From Vulcanimicrobium alpinum (GTDB lineage Bacteria; Vulcanimicrobiota; Vulcanimicrobiia; Vulcanimicrobiales; Vulcanimicrobiaceae): a stretch of DNA of 64,000 nucleotides. Shown here in pieces: positions 27,339 through 38,097 of the stretch (the stretch's first letter is position 1; each line of letters begins with the position of its first letter). A model generated the notes under the pieces. That model saw only the letters and a list, made by a program, of their open reading frames with translations. It was not told the origin of the DNA and did not search any database. The DNA is taken from NCBI RefSeq assembly GCF_027923555.1, contig NZ_AP025523.1, forward strand, positions 2,732,484 through 2,796,483. Direction: 5' to 3'. The position numbers and the translations under genes are program-made.

Positions 27339-28730
27339 CTAGCCGCCGCTGGGGGCGAGCAGGTCGACGGCGCCGTGTGCAGCGAGGCGGTCGCCGATTT
27401 TTAGGCCGGACGTGACGAGCGTCGTGCCGCCGTCGGCGTCGCCGATCGTGATCTCGCGCGAGACGAACCCTTCGCCGTCTTTGGTGCGTGCGCGCACGAA
27501 GACGACGACGTTGCCGGTTTGCGGATCCTGAACGATCGCGTCGGTGGGGATCAGCACGCCGCGGTGTTCGCCGGCGTCGATCACGACTTCGACGGCGTCG
27601 CCGTTTGCCGCGCCGGGCGGAACGCCGGAGAGCACCACCGTACTGGTCTGCGTCGTCGGATCGACGCTCGGGACGACGGACCGGACCACCGCCTGCGCCT
27701 TCGCGCCGCCGCGCGCGGCGAGCGTCACCGCGGCGGCGGCGCCGGGATGGATCGCGCGCACAGCGTCGCCGCTGACCGTCACGGTGACGGCCTCCGACTG
27801 CGGCGGACCGACGACGATCGCGGGCTGGGTCGGGTCGACCGACTCGCCGGGATGCTTGAGAATCTGCGAAACCACGCCGTCGTTCGGCGCGCGCAGCGTC
27901 GCGTTCGTGAGGTTGCGCCGCGCCGCGGCCGCGCGCGCTTGGGCGGAACCCGCGGCGCCCGCGGTCACGCCGACCTGCGCCTGCGCGTTGCGCACGTCGG
28001 CTTCGGCCTGTGCGACGTCGGCGCGCGCCTGCGCGACCGCGCCGCCGACCGCATTCTGCGACGACGCGGCCTTCGATTGCGCGGAGACGACATCGGCTCG
28101 ATCGAGTTGCAGCTGCTGACGCGCCGCCTCGACGTCTTTCTGCGCCGCGACGCCGCCGGCGTACAGCGTCTGCTCGCGCTGCACGGTCCGCTCGTCGGCG
28201 GCGACCTTCGCCTGCGCCTGCATCAGCGCGGAACGCGCGCCGGTCGCATCGCTCTGCGCCGATGCCGTTCCCGATTGCAGCGCGGCGAGATGGTTGCGCG
28301 CGAGCACGAGGCGCCGCTGCGCGCTCGCCAGCGCGCGCTGCGGCACCGTCCCGCCGCCGTACGCGGCCGAGGCGGCCGCGGCATCGTTCGCCGCTGCCGA
28401 CGCGTCGAGCGCGAGTCCCGACGTGTCGAGTTCGGCGAGCGGCTGGCCCGCGGTCACTGCCTCGCCGACGTGCACGTCGATCCGCGCGACGATCCCCGAT
28501 CCGGCGAAGGCGAGCTTCGCGTCGCCGCCGGCGGGAAACCCCACCCGTCCCTGCGCGCGCACGTGCGACGTCAGCGTGCCGAACCGCGCGGTCGCGAGCG
28601 GGAGCGACGGTACCGACGACGCCTGCGCATCCGTCGCCGTGGTCGTCTTGCGCACGTTCAGCAGCGCGATCGCGATGACGACGGCGACGACCGCCAGCGC
28701 GGCCGCGACCGCGGAAGTGCGGCGGTTCAA
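27339..28730 (-). CDS. RND periplasmic adaptor (membrane fusion protein)
   Basis: 463 residues. One N-terminal membrane anchor (AAALAVVAVVIAIALLN), a lipoyl half-motif (GSGIVARIDVHVGEAVTAGQ, then PLAELDTSG), a long Ala-rich coiled-coil hairpin (residues about 110-285), the second lipoyl half (LRAPNDGVVSQILKHPGESV) and beta-barrel/membrane-proximal domains ending DRLAAHGAVDLLAPSGG. It would couple the RND pump to the TolC domain. Its ATG overlaps the stop of the pump-TolC gene (ATGA), so it is the last gene of the unit. Confidence 0.9.
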   Translation of the reverse strand: MNRRTSAVAAALAVVAVVIAIALLNVRKTTTATDAQASSVPSLPLATARFGTLTSHVRAQGRVGFPAGGDAKLAFAGSGIVARIDVHVGEAVTAGQPLAELDTSGLALDASAAANDAAAASAAYGGGTVPQRALASAQRRLVLARNHLAALQSGTASAQSDATGARSALMQAQAKVAADERTVQREQTLYAGGVAAQKDVEAARQQLQLDRADVVSAQSKAASSQNAVGGAVAQARADVAQAEADVRNAQAQVGVTAGAAGSAQARAAAARRNLTNATLRAPNDGVVSQILKHPGESVDPTQPAIVVGPPQSEAVTVTVSGDAVRAIHPGAAAAVTLAARGGAKAQAVVRSVVPSVDPTTQTSTVVLSGVPPGAANGDAVEVVIDAGEHRGVLIPTDAIVQDPQTGNVVVFVRARTKDGEGFVSREITIGDADGGTTLVTSGLKIGDRLAAHGAVDLLAPSGG

Positions 28731-31700
28731 TCCGAGACCTCCAAGTCGAGCGTCGCCTGAGACTGCAGGCGATCGTACAAGGCGGCGAGCGCGTCGACGG
28801 CGGCCTGCGCGTACGCGGCGCGCGCCGACGAGAAATCGAGGCTCGTCGAGGCACCGCTGCGATACCCGAGGGTCGCGGCGTCGAGTTCGGCGCGCGCCGA
28901 CTGCAACGCAGCCTCGCTCGCGTTCTGTGCTTCGACGGCGGCGGCGGCGTTGCGTGCGGCGGCGCCGACGTCGACAGCGATCTGCCGCGCGACCGAGTCG
29001 CGCTTCGCCTCGGCGGTAGTGAGAATCGCCTGTTGGGCGCGCACCTTGGCGCCGAGCGCACCGCCGAGCGGGAGGGTCATCTGGGCGTTGAGGGTGGGGC
29101 CGGCGATGGTGAAACCGGAATCGACGCCGCGCGCGTAGCCGCCGCTCACCGTGACCGGCGGGATCACCGCACGCTGCGCGGCCGAGACACCTGCGCGAGC
29201 GGCACGTACGTTCTCGTCGGCCGAGCGGATGTCGCCGCGCGTCGCGAGCGCGCGCGAAACCGCTTTGGCGGGATCGAGAAGGTCGGTTCGCGCTACGGTC
29301 CCGATCGCCGGTGCGCCGAGCGTTCCGGGCGCGAGGGAGAGTTCGCGTTCGAGCGCGTCGGCGGCGTTCGCGTCGTCGGCTTTCGCGCGCGCCAGATCCG
29401 CCTGCGCGCGGGCGAGCGCGACGTCCGCGCGGACGGTGTCGATGCGCGGTGCGTCGCCCGCCTTGAAACGGAGCTGTGCCGCCCGCGAGAACGCTTGCGC
29501 GCTCGCCACCGCGTCGGCGCGCGCCTGCGCGACCGAACGCGCCTTGAGCGCCGCGTAGTACAGCCCGATCGTTTTGATTCGTTCGGTGCGCTCGGCGCCG
29601 CGCGCGTCGATCTGCGCCGCGCGCAGCGACGCGTTCGCCTGCGCGACCGCCGGCGCGTACGCGAGGACGTCGCCGAGGGTCACCTGCGCGCCGACGGTCG
29701 TGATGCGTTGCGCGAGGGTCCCTTCGGCCGCGCCCTGCGGGGCTTCGGCGTACGTCGCGGTTGCGGCGATCCCGTACGTCCCGCGCGCCTGATCGTACGC
29801 CGCCTTCGCGGCCGCCACGTTCGCGCGCGCCGTGCGCACGTCGGGCGAGTTCGCGAGCGCGCGCGTCTGCGCGTCGGCGAGCGGCACGGTCGCGAACGCC
29901 GTCGCACGCGGGTTAACGGTCGGCGGACTCGGAATCGGCACCGTGCTCGCGACCGGCGCCGCGGACGCCGGCTGGGCCGTCGCGTCGCGCGCGCCGAGCG
30001 CGACGAACGCGATCGCGAGCACGCTCGTCGCGATCGCCTGCGCGGGGACGCGCACGCGACGCGATCCGGTGAATGCGGCGTAGAGCACCGGGATCAGGAT
30101 CAGCGTGAACGCCGTTGCGGTCGAGAGGCCGCCGATGACGGCGATCGCGAGCGGCTTCTCCATCTCGGAGCCGGAGCCCAGACCGAACGCGAGCGGGAGC
30201 AGGCCGCCGATCGCGGCGAGGGTCGTCATCAGAATCGGCCGCAGGCGCGTCGAACCGGCGATCACGAGCGCCTGCACCACGTCGGCCCCCGTCTGCACCT
30301 GTTTGTTCGCAACGTCGATCAGCAGGATACCGTTCTTGACGACGATCCCGACGAGCAGCAACAGTCCCATGAACGACGAGACGTTGACCGGCGTGCGGGT
30401 GAGCACCAGCGCGATCGCGACGCCGATCAGCGCGAGCGGGATCGCCGCGAGAATGACCAGCGGCAAGCGCAGCGAGCCGAACGTCGCGAGCATCACCGAG
30501 AACACCAGCGCGATCGCGATTGCGATGACGCTCGCGAACTCGCGAAACGATGCCTGCTGCGTCTCGTACGAGCCGCCGATCGTCGCCGTGTAGCCCGGCG
30601 GGAGGCCGAGCTTCGCGATCACCGGCCGCACGCCGGCGATCACCGATGAGAGGCTCGCGCCCTCGATGTTCGCGCTCACGCGCACCACCCGGCGGCCGTT
30701 CTCTTCGTTGATGTCGGTGGTGTAGCCGCCGTTCTTTACGCTCGCGAACGTACTCACCGGCGTCGCGCCGCTCTTCGTCATCAGCACGCCGCTCGCCGGC
30801 CCGGCCGCGCCGCCCCCGGCGCCTGCGACCAGCACGCGGACGGGAATCTCGGCGTACGTTCCGGCGATCTGCGCTGCGACCGAACCCTGCGCGTTTGCGT
30901 CGAGCGCGCTCGAGAGATCGCTGCGCGCGATCCCGAGCGCCGCCAGCCGCGACGCCTGCGGCACGATGCGCAGGGTCGGGTCGTCATAGACGATCCCGTT
31001 GTAGGGATCGACAACGCCCTTTACCTTCCCGATCGCGTCGGCGAGCCGCGTCGCGTAGGCGTTGAGCGTCGCTTGATCGGGTCCGCTCAGCACTACCTCG
31101 ATCGGTTGGGGCGCACCGGAGAGATCGTTGATCTGATCTTCGAGCAGCTGATGGAAGTCGAGTGTCGCCGAGGGCACCGCGGCGGCGATCTGGTCGCGCA
31201 GCCGCGCGCTGATTTCCTCGTAGCCAGCGTCGCGTTTGTCGCGCAGCGAGACGCGAATCGTGCCGATGTTCGTCTGCGTCGGCGAGTAGCCGTTGGTGTC
31301 GACGCCGGTAAGCCGCCCGACGTGCGCGACGGCCGGATCGCCGACGACGACTCGTTCCATCCGCTGCACCGCCGCATCGGTCGAATCGAGCGACGTTCCC
31401 GTCGGCATCGTGTACTTGATCTCGAACTGCCCCTCATCGAGTTTGGGCAGGAAGTCGCTCTGCGACGTCCCGAGCAGCAGGACCGTCACGATCAGCACCG
31501 CGGCCGAACCCGCGTAGATGATCGGCCGGTGCGAGAGCGCCCAACGCAGCATCGACACGTAGCGCCGCTCCAGCCGGTCGTCGGCCTTCGCGACGTGACG
31601 CGACGTGCCGAGAAACCACCGCGCCAAAATCGGCGTCACCAGCAAGGCCAGTGTGAGCGAGATGATCAGCGACGCCGCGAGCGTGAACGCGAGCGCACGA

Positions 31701-33090
31701 AAGAAGAATCCCGTGACGCCGGTAAGCAGTCCCAGCGGCAAGAAGACGACCACCGTCGTCGCGGTGGATGCGATCATCGCCTTCGCGATCCCGCTGCTCG
31801 CGCGCGAGACCGACTCGTCGAGCGTTTCGTCCTTCGCATCGCCGATGCGGCGCGCGATCGCTTCGATCACGACGATGGCGTCGTCGATGATGAGCCCGAC
31901 GGCGACGGCCAAGCCGCCGACGCTCATCAGGTTGAGCGTCTGTCCAGAGCGCTCCAGCGCAAAGATCGCGATCGCCATCGCGAGCGGGATCACCGCCGCC
32001 GCGACGAGCGTCATCCGCAGGCTGCGCAGGAACGCGTAGATCACCAGCACCGCGAGCAGCGCGCCGAGCAGGATCGCGTCGCGCAGCGACGTCTGCGACG
32101 CAACGATCAGCCGCGTCTGGTCCCAGTACTTCACCAGGTGCACGTCGGCGGGAATACGCGGCGCGATCGCGTCGAAGCGGCCGTCGACCTCACGTGCGAG
32201 CGTGACGGCGTCAGCCCCGGCCAGCGCGAACGCGTTGACGTTCACCGCGTGCCGTCCGTCGACGGCTGCCTGATCGGTCGAAGGGCCGGTGGTGAGCCGC
32301 ACGCTGCCGAGCGCACCGACCGGCAGCGTCCCGCCGTTCTTCAGCGGAACGCCGATCGCGGGAGCGACACCGCATCGTGCGGCGCCGCGTCGACGAGCAG
32401 CACGTACCGCTGGTGGAACCGTTCCGTAGTGCCGACCGACTCGACGTTCGCCGCATCGCCGATCGCCGTCGCGACCTCGCCCGCGCTCACGCCGGTCGCG
32501 GCAAGTTTCCCGGCGTCGAGTTCGACGTGGTACTCCACCGGCGAGCCGCCGACCGCGATGATCCGTCCGAGCCCCGGCGTTCCGGCGAACGACGGGATGA
32601 TGCGCGTGTCTACGAACTGTTTGAGCGCCGTCTGCGAGAGCACGGTCGAGGTGAGCCCGTACGAGACCACCGGCTCCGCGTTGGGGTTCACGATCACGCC
32701 GTCAATCGTCTTCGCCGCCGCGATCGTGCCGCGCACCGACGCCATCGCCTGGTTCACGGCTTCGAGATCGACCCGCGGATCGGTGTGCGGATCGAAATCG
32801 ATCAGCAGTTCCGCCGAGCCTTGCGTCGACGTTGCGCGCACACGCTGGACCGAGGGCAGCGTCTGGAACGCCGTCTCGAGCGGGCGCGTCACCGCGATGC
32901 GCACGCGATCCGGCGGCAGATCGCCGGCGTCGGCGACGACGTCGACGCGCGAGAACGACATCTGCGGGAAGATGCTCTCGGGCGCGATCAGGTACGAGTA
33001 GACCCCGAGCGCGGCCAGGACGAGGGCGACGAAGACGGTGACCTTCGCGTTGCGCAGCGCGAAGGAAGGGAGCGATCGCGTCGAGGGCAC
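28727..33090 (-). pseudogene. RND pump fused to a TolC-like domain, one frameshift
   Basis: The N-terminal part (GTG 33090 to about 32360) reads FALRNAKVTVFVALVLAALG and porter sequence to VDAAPHDAVSLP, then runs out of frame. The next frame continues AIGVPLKNGGTLPVGALGS without loss, so one base is missing near 32361. The rest is an RND pump with GGLAVAVGLIIDDAIVVIEA (proton-relay Asp pair) up to the last helix (TLILIPVLYAAF, about 30070). A signal-like helix (AIATSVLAIAFVALGARDAT) and then a TolC-type domain follow: LADAQTRALANSPDVRTARA and LRFKAGDAPRIDTVRADVAL. Repaired length is about 1454 residues. It may be a real mutation or a sequence error. Kinase and regulator genes lie directly upstream. 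Confidence 0.8.
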
Positions 33091-33115
33091 TGTCCCCGAG
33101 CGTACCCAGCGAAGA

Positions 33116-34510
33116 TTACGGCCGCATGAACGAGGGCAGTTCAACCACGACGAGCGCGCCGCCGGTCGCCCGGTTCGCGAGGCGGAGGGTACCGTGCATC
33201 GTCGCGACGATCACCGCCGCGATCGCCAGCCCGAGGCCGCTCCCGCCTCCGTCGTCACCGCGCGGACGTGCGGCGTCGTCGCGCCAGAAGCGCTCGGTTG
33301 CGTGCGCGAGCGCGGCCTCGCTAAATCCCGGCCCGTCGTCGGCGACCTCGACGCGCACGATGGTGTCGCCGCGGTGGACCGCAATCTCGACCCGGCCGTC
33401 GGCCCGAGCGTATTTCAAGGCGTTGTGCAGCACGCACGTGACCGCGCGCCGCACCGCGGGCTCGTGCCCGCACGCCATCGCACCCGGCTCGATCGATTGC
33501 GCGATCGCGACGTTGCGCGCGCGCGCGAGCGCGCGCATCCGCTCCGCGGCCTTCGCGGCGGCTCCGCCGACGTCGACCGGCTCCGACACCGCCGACTCCA
33601 CCGCCTCACCGCGCGCCGCGGCGAGCAGATCGCGGGTGAGCTCTTCGAGATCGTCGGCCTGCTGGGCGATCGAGCGCAGCGCGCGTTCGTACTCGTCGGG
33701 CGTGCGCATGCGGCGCAGCATCAGATCGGCCTCGGCGCGGATCACCGAAAGCGGGGCGCGCAGTTCGTGCGACGCGTCGCTGGTAAAACGGCGCTCGCGA
33801 TCGAACGCGTTCTCGAGACGATCCAGCATGCGGTCGAACGTGAGGCACAACCGTCCGAGTTCGTCATCGCGAACCGGGACCGCGATGCGCCGCGAGAGAT
33901 CGTGCGCTTCGATCTCCGAGGCGATCTCCGCCAGATGCACGAGCGGCCGCAGCCCGCGCGCGGCGACGAAGCCGCCGCCGATCGCGGCGAACGCGGCGAC
34001 GACCGGGATCGCCAGCGCAAACGCGAACGCGAGCCGGCGATCGAGGTCTTCGATGCCCTCGAAGTCGCCCCACACGAGCACGGTCCCCAGCGGCGTCTTG
34101 CCGACGGGGAGGGCCGCCGCCGAGACGCGCAGCGCGCCTTCCGGCGTGCGCACGGTCTGCGTTCCGCTGATCCCGGTCGCCGCGAGCGAGCGCACCATGT
34201 CGGGAAGGTCGACGACCGTGCTCGCGATCGCGCCGCGCTTGCGGCCGAAGACGGCGGCGTTGATCCCGCGCCCGACGATGCGGGCGAACTGCGTGCGGTC
34301 GTGCGGATCGAGCGCGATCGTGCCGTCGTGCTGATCGACGATCGCCGAGACCGCGCGAGTCGCAAGCTGCAGGCGGTCGTCGAGCGTGCTGCGCTGGATG
34401 CGGTCGACGAGCGCGAGCGTGCCCGCGGCCAAGACGATGAGCGCAACCAGCAGCGCGACGGCATAGGCGAGCGCGAGCTGACCGCGCAGGGTGCGCGGAT
34501 CGATCGTCAC
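33116..34510 (-). CDS. Sensor histidine kinase
   Basis: 464 residues from the GTG at 34510, which overlaps the regulator stop (GTGA). Two membrane helices (about 9-31 and 165-190) enclose a short periplasmic sensor. HAMP follows (RGLRPLVHLAEIASEIEAHD), then the phospho-acceptor His in RFTSDASHELRAPLSVIRAE and the ATPase motifs VLHNALKYARADG (N box), VADDGPGFSEAAL (G1) and GGGSGLGLAIAAVI (G2). It would phosphorylate the adjacent response regulator. The pump gene begins 25 bases after its stop. Confidence 0.93.
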   Translation of the reverse strand: MTIDPRTLRGQLALAYAVALLVALIVLAAGTLALVDRIQRSTLDDRLQLATRAVSAIVDQHDGTIALDPHDRTQFARIVGRGINAAVFGRKRGAIASTVVDLPDMVRSLAATGISGTQTVRTPEGALRVSAAALPVGKTPLGTVLVWGDFEGIEDLDRRLAFAFALAIPVVAAFAAIGGGFVAARGLRPLVHLAEIASEIEAHDLSRRIAVPVRDDELGRLCLTFDRMLDRLENAFDRERRFTSDASHELRAPLSVIRAEADLMLRRMRTPDEYERALRSIAQQADDLEELTRDLLAAARGEAVESAVSEPVDVGGAAAKAAERMRALARARNVAIAQSIEPGAMACGHEPAVRRAVTCVLHNALKYARADGRVEIAVHRGDTIVRVEVADDGPGFSEAALAHATERFWRDDAARPRGDDGGGSGLGLAIAAVIVATMHGTLRLANRATGGALVVVELPSFMRP

Positions 34511-35181
34511 GGCGCGGTGCCGAACCGGTAGCCGGCGCCGCGGACGGTGTGGATCAGCTGCGGTTCGTCTTCCGGGCTCAACTTGCGCCGTAAGCGGCGG
34601 ATGTAGACTTCGATGACGTTCGACTCCGTCTCGCGGTCGCGTTCCCACAGCGCGTCCTCGAGCATCGGCCGCGTCACGACGCGGCCGGCGTTGCGCATCA
34701 AATACTCGAGAAAGGCGGTCTCGCGCGCCGAGAGCGCGATGCGTCGTCCGCCGCGCGCGACGATCCGCGTGCGCAGATCCATCACGACGTCGTCGACCTG
34801 CAGGGCGTCGCGCGCCGGGACCGGATCGCGGCGCGTGATCGAGCGCAGCCGTGCTTCGAGCTCGTCGAAGACGAACGGCTTGCGCAGGTAGTCGTCGGCG
34901 CCTGCGTCGAGCCCGGTGACGATTTCGTCGACGGTGTCACGCGCGGTGAGCATCAGGATCGGCGTGTGGATGCCGCCGTCGCGCAGAGCGCGCGCCACCG
35001 CGAGCCCGTCCTTGCCGGGAAGCATCACGTCGAGCAGGATCGCGTCGTAGGTGCCGTCGAGGGCGACGCGCTCGCCGGCGCTGCCGTCGCGCTCAACGTC
35101 GACGACGTGGCCGGACTCGGCCAGCCCGCGGCGCAGGACGTCGGCCAGCGACGGATCATCTTCGATGACGAGCAGCTTCAC
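34507..35181 (-). CDS. OmpR/PhoB-family response regulator
   Basis: 224 residues. The receiver has the acidic pair Glu7/Asp8 and phosphorylation site Asp51 (YDAILLDVMLPGKDG), then Thr and Lys positions (LMLTARDTVDEI, DYLRKPFVFDELEAR). The C-terminal winged helix has ALSARETAFLEYLMRNAGRV and SNVIEVYIRRLRRKLSP. It would control transcription of the RND pump operon downstream. It starts 31 bases after relA on the same strand. Confidence 0.94.
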   Translation of the reverse strand: MKLLVIEDDPSLADVLRRGLAESGHVVDVERDGSAGERVALDGTYDAILLDVMLPGKDGLAVARALRDGGIHTPILMLTARDTVDEIVTGLDAGADDYLRKPFVFDELEARLRSITRRDPVPARDALQVDDVVMDLRTRIVARGGRRIALSARETAFLEYLMRNAGRVVTRPMLEDALWERDRETESNVIEVYIRRLRRKLSPEDEPQLIHTVRGAGYRFGTAP

Positions 35182-35212
35182 GCTGACCGCTCGCGCCTGC
35201 GCGGCAGCCCGC

Positions 35213-37381
35213 TCAGGTGGTCGCGCTGACGCGCGCTTCGCGCTTGGTGACGCGCCACACGTTGCGCACGTCTTTCACGTGACCGAGCTTGCGCAGCAGC
35301 GTGTGCAGGTGATCGAGGTCGCTGATCTGCGCGGTCATCGAGATGAGCGCGCTCTTGTCGCGCTTCGCGCGCGCGTTCACCGAACTGATCTGCGTCTTGA
35401 GCTCGGCGGCGATCCCCAGAACGTCCTGGAGCAGGCCCGCGCGGTCGGTCGCTTCGATCTCGATGTCGACGGAGTGGGTGAGCGCCGACTGGTCGAGCCA
35501 CTGCGCTTCGAGGATCCGTTCCGGGGCGGCGTTCATGTACGCCGTGTTCGGACAGTCGGCGCGATGGACCGAGACGCCGCGGCCGATCGTGACGAACCCC
35601 ATGATCGGATCGCCGGGGACCGGGCTGCAGCATTTCGAGAGCCGCACCAGCACGTCGTCGACGCCGGCGATCCGGATGCCGCTCGAGTTGCGCGCGACGC
35701 GGCGCGTGGTCGCCGGGCGCGGCAGGGTCGCGATTTCGACGACGTTGTCGGCCTTCGACTCCTCGCGCAGGCGCGCCACGACGCTCGACGCGGTCGCATC
35801 GCCGAACCCGATCGCGGCGAACAGGTCGGCGACGCTCTGGTAGTTGAGCTTCTTCGCGACCTTTTCGATCCCGTCGCCGCGCGCGAGGTCGACGCGCACG
35901 CCGGCGCGCGCCAGCTCCGCCTCGACGGCCTCCTGGCCGCGCAGGGTGTTCTCTTCCTTGCGCTCTTTGCGGAACCACTGCTTGATCTTGTGCTTCGCAC
36001 CGCTGGTGCGCACGATCGAGAGCCAGTCGAGCGACGGACGCGCGGCTTTGTTGGTCAGGATCTCGGCGATATCGCCGTTCTTGAGCTGATATTCCAGCGG
36101 GACGATCTTGCCGTTGACTTTCGCGCCGACGCAATGGTGGCCGATGTCGGTGTGGACCTGATACGCGAAGTCGAGCGGCGTCGCCGCGGCGGGCATCGAG
36201 AACACGTCGCCCTTCGGCGAGAAGATGTACACCTGCGTATCGAACAGGTCGATCTTCAGATTCTCCATGAACACGCGCGAGTCGCGCATGTCGTTCTGCC
36301 ACTCGAGCAGCGAACGCAGCCAGGTCAGCTTCTGCTCGAAGTCGTCCTTCTTGCCGCCCTCTTTGTAGCGCCAGTGCGCCGCGATCCCGTACTCGCTGGT
36401 GCGGTGCATCTCCCACGTGCGGATCTGCACCTCGAGCGGATCACCGCCAGGCCCGACGACCGTCGTGTGCAGCGACTGGTACATGTTGGGCTTGGGCATC
36501 GCGATGTAGTCTTTGAAGCGCCCGGGGAGCGGCTTCCACATCGCATGCACCACGCCGAGCGCGCCGTAACAGTCCTTGACCGATTCGGTGATGACGCGAA
36601 CGGCCGTCAAGTCGTAGATCGTCGAGAAATCACGCCCTTTGAGCATCTTCTTGTGGATCGAGTAGAAGTGCTTGGGGCGGCCCGTGGTGTCGGCGTGCAG
36701 GCCGACTTTTTCGAACTCGTCCTTGAGCTCGGTGATCACGCGCTCGACCGTGGCTTCGCGCTCGTTGCGCTTCTTCGCGACGCGTTCGGCGATGTCGCGG
36801 TAGGCGTCGGGATCGAGGTAGCGCAGCGCGAGATCTTCGAGGTCCCACTTCACGCGCCAGATCCCGAGGCGGTGCGCGATCGGCGCGTAGATCTCGAGCG
36901 TCTCGCGCGCGATCGCCTGCTGCTTGAATGCCGGCAGGCTCGAGAGCGTCCGCATGTTGTGCAGGCGGTCGGCGAGCTTGATGATGATGACGCGGATGTC
37001 CTTGGCCATCGCCAGGAACATTTTGCGCAGGTTCTCGACCTGCGCGTCTTCCTTCGATTGGTAGGGGATGCGCGTCAGCTTGGTGACGCCGTCGACCAGC
37101 GACGCGATCTCGGCGCCGAATTGTTCGGCCACCTCGTCGTTGGTGATGACGGTGTCTTCGACCACGTCGTGCATGATCGCGGCGGCGATCGTCGCGCGAT
37201 CCATCTCGAGGTCGGCGAGGATGTCGGCGACCGCCAGGGGGTGCGCGATGTACGACTCGCCCGAGGCGCGGTGTTGGCCTTCGTGGGCCTTGTCGGCCAC
37301 GTCGTACACACGTTCGAGCCAGCCCTCTTCCAGCGAGGGGTCGTAGTGGCGAACTTTGGCGACGAGGTCCGAGATGGTCAT
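35213..37381 (-). CDS. relA: (p)ppGpp synthetase/hydrolase RelA/SpoT
   Basis: 722 residues. HD hydrolase domain at the N-terminus with HPLAVADILADLEMD and IMHDVVEDTVITNDEV (HD and ED intact, so hydrolysis is likely). The synthetase domain has HFYSIHKKMLKGRDFSTIYD and LTAVRVITESVKDCYGALGV. TGS domain follows (VYIFSPKGDVFSMPAAATPL), then the helical/zinc-finger region and a C-terminal ACT domain (VDIEIEATDRAGLLQDVLGI). A long bifunctional Rel enzyme that sets the stringent response. It is preceded by apt and followed by the two-component genes. Confidence 0.95.
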   Translation of the reverse strand: MTISDLVAKVRHYDPSLEEGWLERVYDVADKAHEGQHRASGESYIAHPLAVADILADLEMDRATIAAAIMHDVVEDTVITNDEVAEQFGAEIASLVDGVTKLTRIPYQSKEDAQVENLRKMFLAMAKDIRVIIIKLADRLHNMRTLSSLPAFKQQAIARETLEIYAPIAHRLGIWRVKWDLEDLALRYLDPDAYRDIAERVAKKRNEREATVERVITELKDEFEKVGLHADTTGRPKHFYSIHKKMLKGRDFSTIYDLTAVRVITESVKDCYGALGVVHAMWKPLPGRFKDYIAMPKPNMYQSLHTTVVGPGGDPLEVQIRTWEMHRTSEYGIAAHWRYKEGGKKDDFEQKLTWLRSLLEWQNDMRDSRVFMENLKIDLFDTQVYIFSPKGDVFSMPAAATPLDFAYQVHTDIGHHCVGAKVNGKIVPLEYQLKNGDIAEILTNKAARPSLDWLSIVRTSGAKHKIKQWFRKERKEENTLRGQEAVEAELARAGVRVDLARGDGIEKVAKKLNYQSVADLFAAIGFGDATASSVVARLREESKADNVVEIATLPRPATTRRVARNSSGIRIAGVDDVLVRLSKCCSPVPGDPIMGFVTIGRGVSVHRADCPNTAYMNAAPERILEAQWLDQSALTHSVDIEIEATDRAGLLQDVLGIAAELKTQISSVNARAKRDKSALISMTAQISDLDHLHTLLRKLGHVKDVRNVWRVTKREARVSATT

Positions 37382-37396
37382 GGCTATATGGCCCTT

Positions 37397-37426
37397 AGCC
37401 TACTAGAAACACAATCGGACATGCAA
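37397..37426 (-). promoter_or_regulatory. Candidate relA promoter
   Basis: On the minus strand: TTGCAT (37426-37421), an 18-base spacer, TAGGCT (37402-37397), ending 15 bases before the relA ATG. The predicted leader is about nine bases. The spacing is good but the boxes are not strongly diagnostic. Confidence 0.4.
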
Positions 37427-37458
37427 AGGATTTCGCCGTCACCCTGAGGCGGCGGGGG

Positions 37459-37977
37459 CTAGTAGTGGATGAAGGACGTGAGTTCGGTGCCGTTCACGGC
37501 GGCTCGGCCGCCGAGCGCGACGAGTTCGATCAGGACCGCGACGCCGACGACGTCGGCGCCGAGCTTCTCCAGCAGGCGCAGGGTGGCGTTGATCGTGCCG
37601 CCGGTGGCGAGCAGGTCGTCGACGACCAGCACCCGGTGGCCTCGGCCGACCGCATCGGCATGCACTTCCAGGGTGTTCGTCCCGTACTCCAGCGCATATT
37701 CCTCGCTGAACTTCTCGCCCGGGAGCTTACCCGGCTTGCGGACGGGAACGAAGCCGGCGCCCAGTTGGTGAGCGACCGGGGCGCCGAGCATATAACCGCG
37801 CGCTTCGATCCCTACGACGGCGTCGATCTGTGCGCTGCGGTACTTCTCGACGAAAAGATCGATCGTCGAGCGGAATCCGGCGGGGTCGGCGAGCAGCGGC
37901 GTGATATCGCGGAACAGGATCCCCGGGATCGGAAAGTCGGGAATCGCACGGATCAGGGACTCGATCTGGACGGGCAC
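37459..37977 (-). CDS. apt: Adenine phosphoribosyltransferase
   Basis: 172 residues from the GTG at 37977 (MPVQIESLIRAIPDFPIPGI), the family length; an ORF start at 38034 adds unlike sequence. Motifs: FRDITPLLADPAGF, GIEARGYMLGAPVAHQLGAG, VRKPGKLPGEKFSEEYALEY and the PRPP-binding loop VLVVDDLLATGGTINATL. It salvages adenine to AMP. Pairing with relA is common. Confidence 0.94.
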   Translation of the reverse strand: MPVQIESLIRAIPDFPIPGILFRDITPLLADPAGFRSTIDLFVEKYRSAQIDAVVGIEARGYMLGAPVAHQLGAGFVPVRKPGKLPGEKFSEEYALEYGTNTLEVHADAVGRGHRVLVVDDLLATGGTINATLRLLEKLGADVVGVAVLIELVALGGRAAVNGTELTSFIHY

Positions 37978-38097
37978 GCCGCCCGGTTCGCGTTCGCGGT
38001 CCGGGTGCCTGCGATCCGAGCCAGGGGGAACCACCCGGACGACCAGGACGTTCCTTTCGTGTAATCATTCTCCATTCGGGGAAGATCAGGAGACGCT

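Noticed and set aside
30000-30070. Gene boundary between the RND pump and TolC parts
   Set aside because: No stop codon, ribosome-binding site or new start is visible at the junction; the frame runs straight through, so a fusion is the simpler reading.
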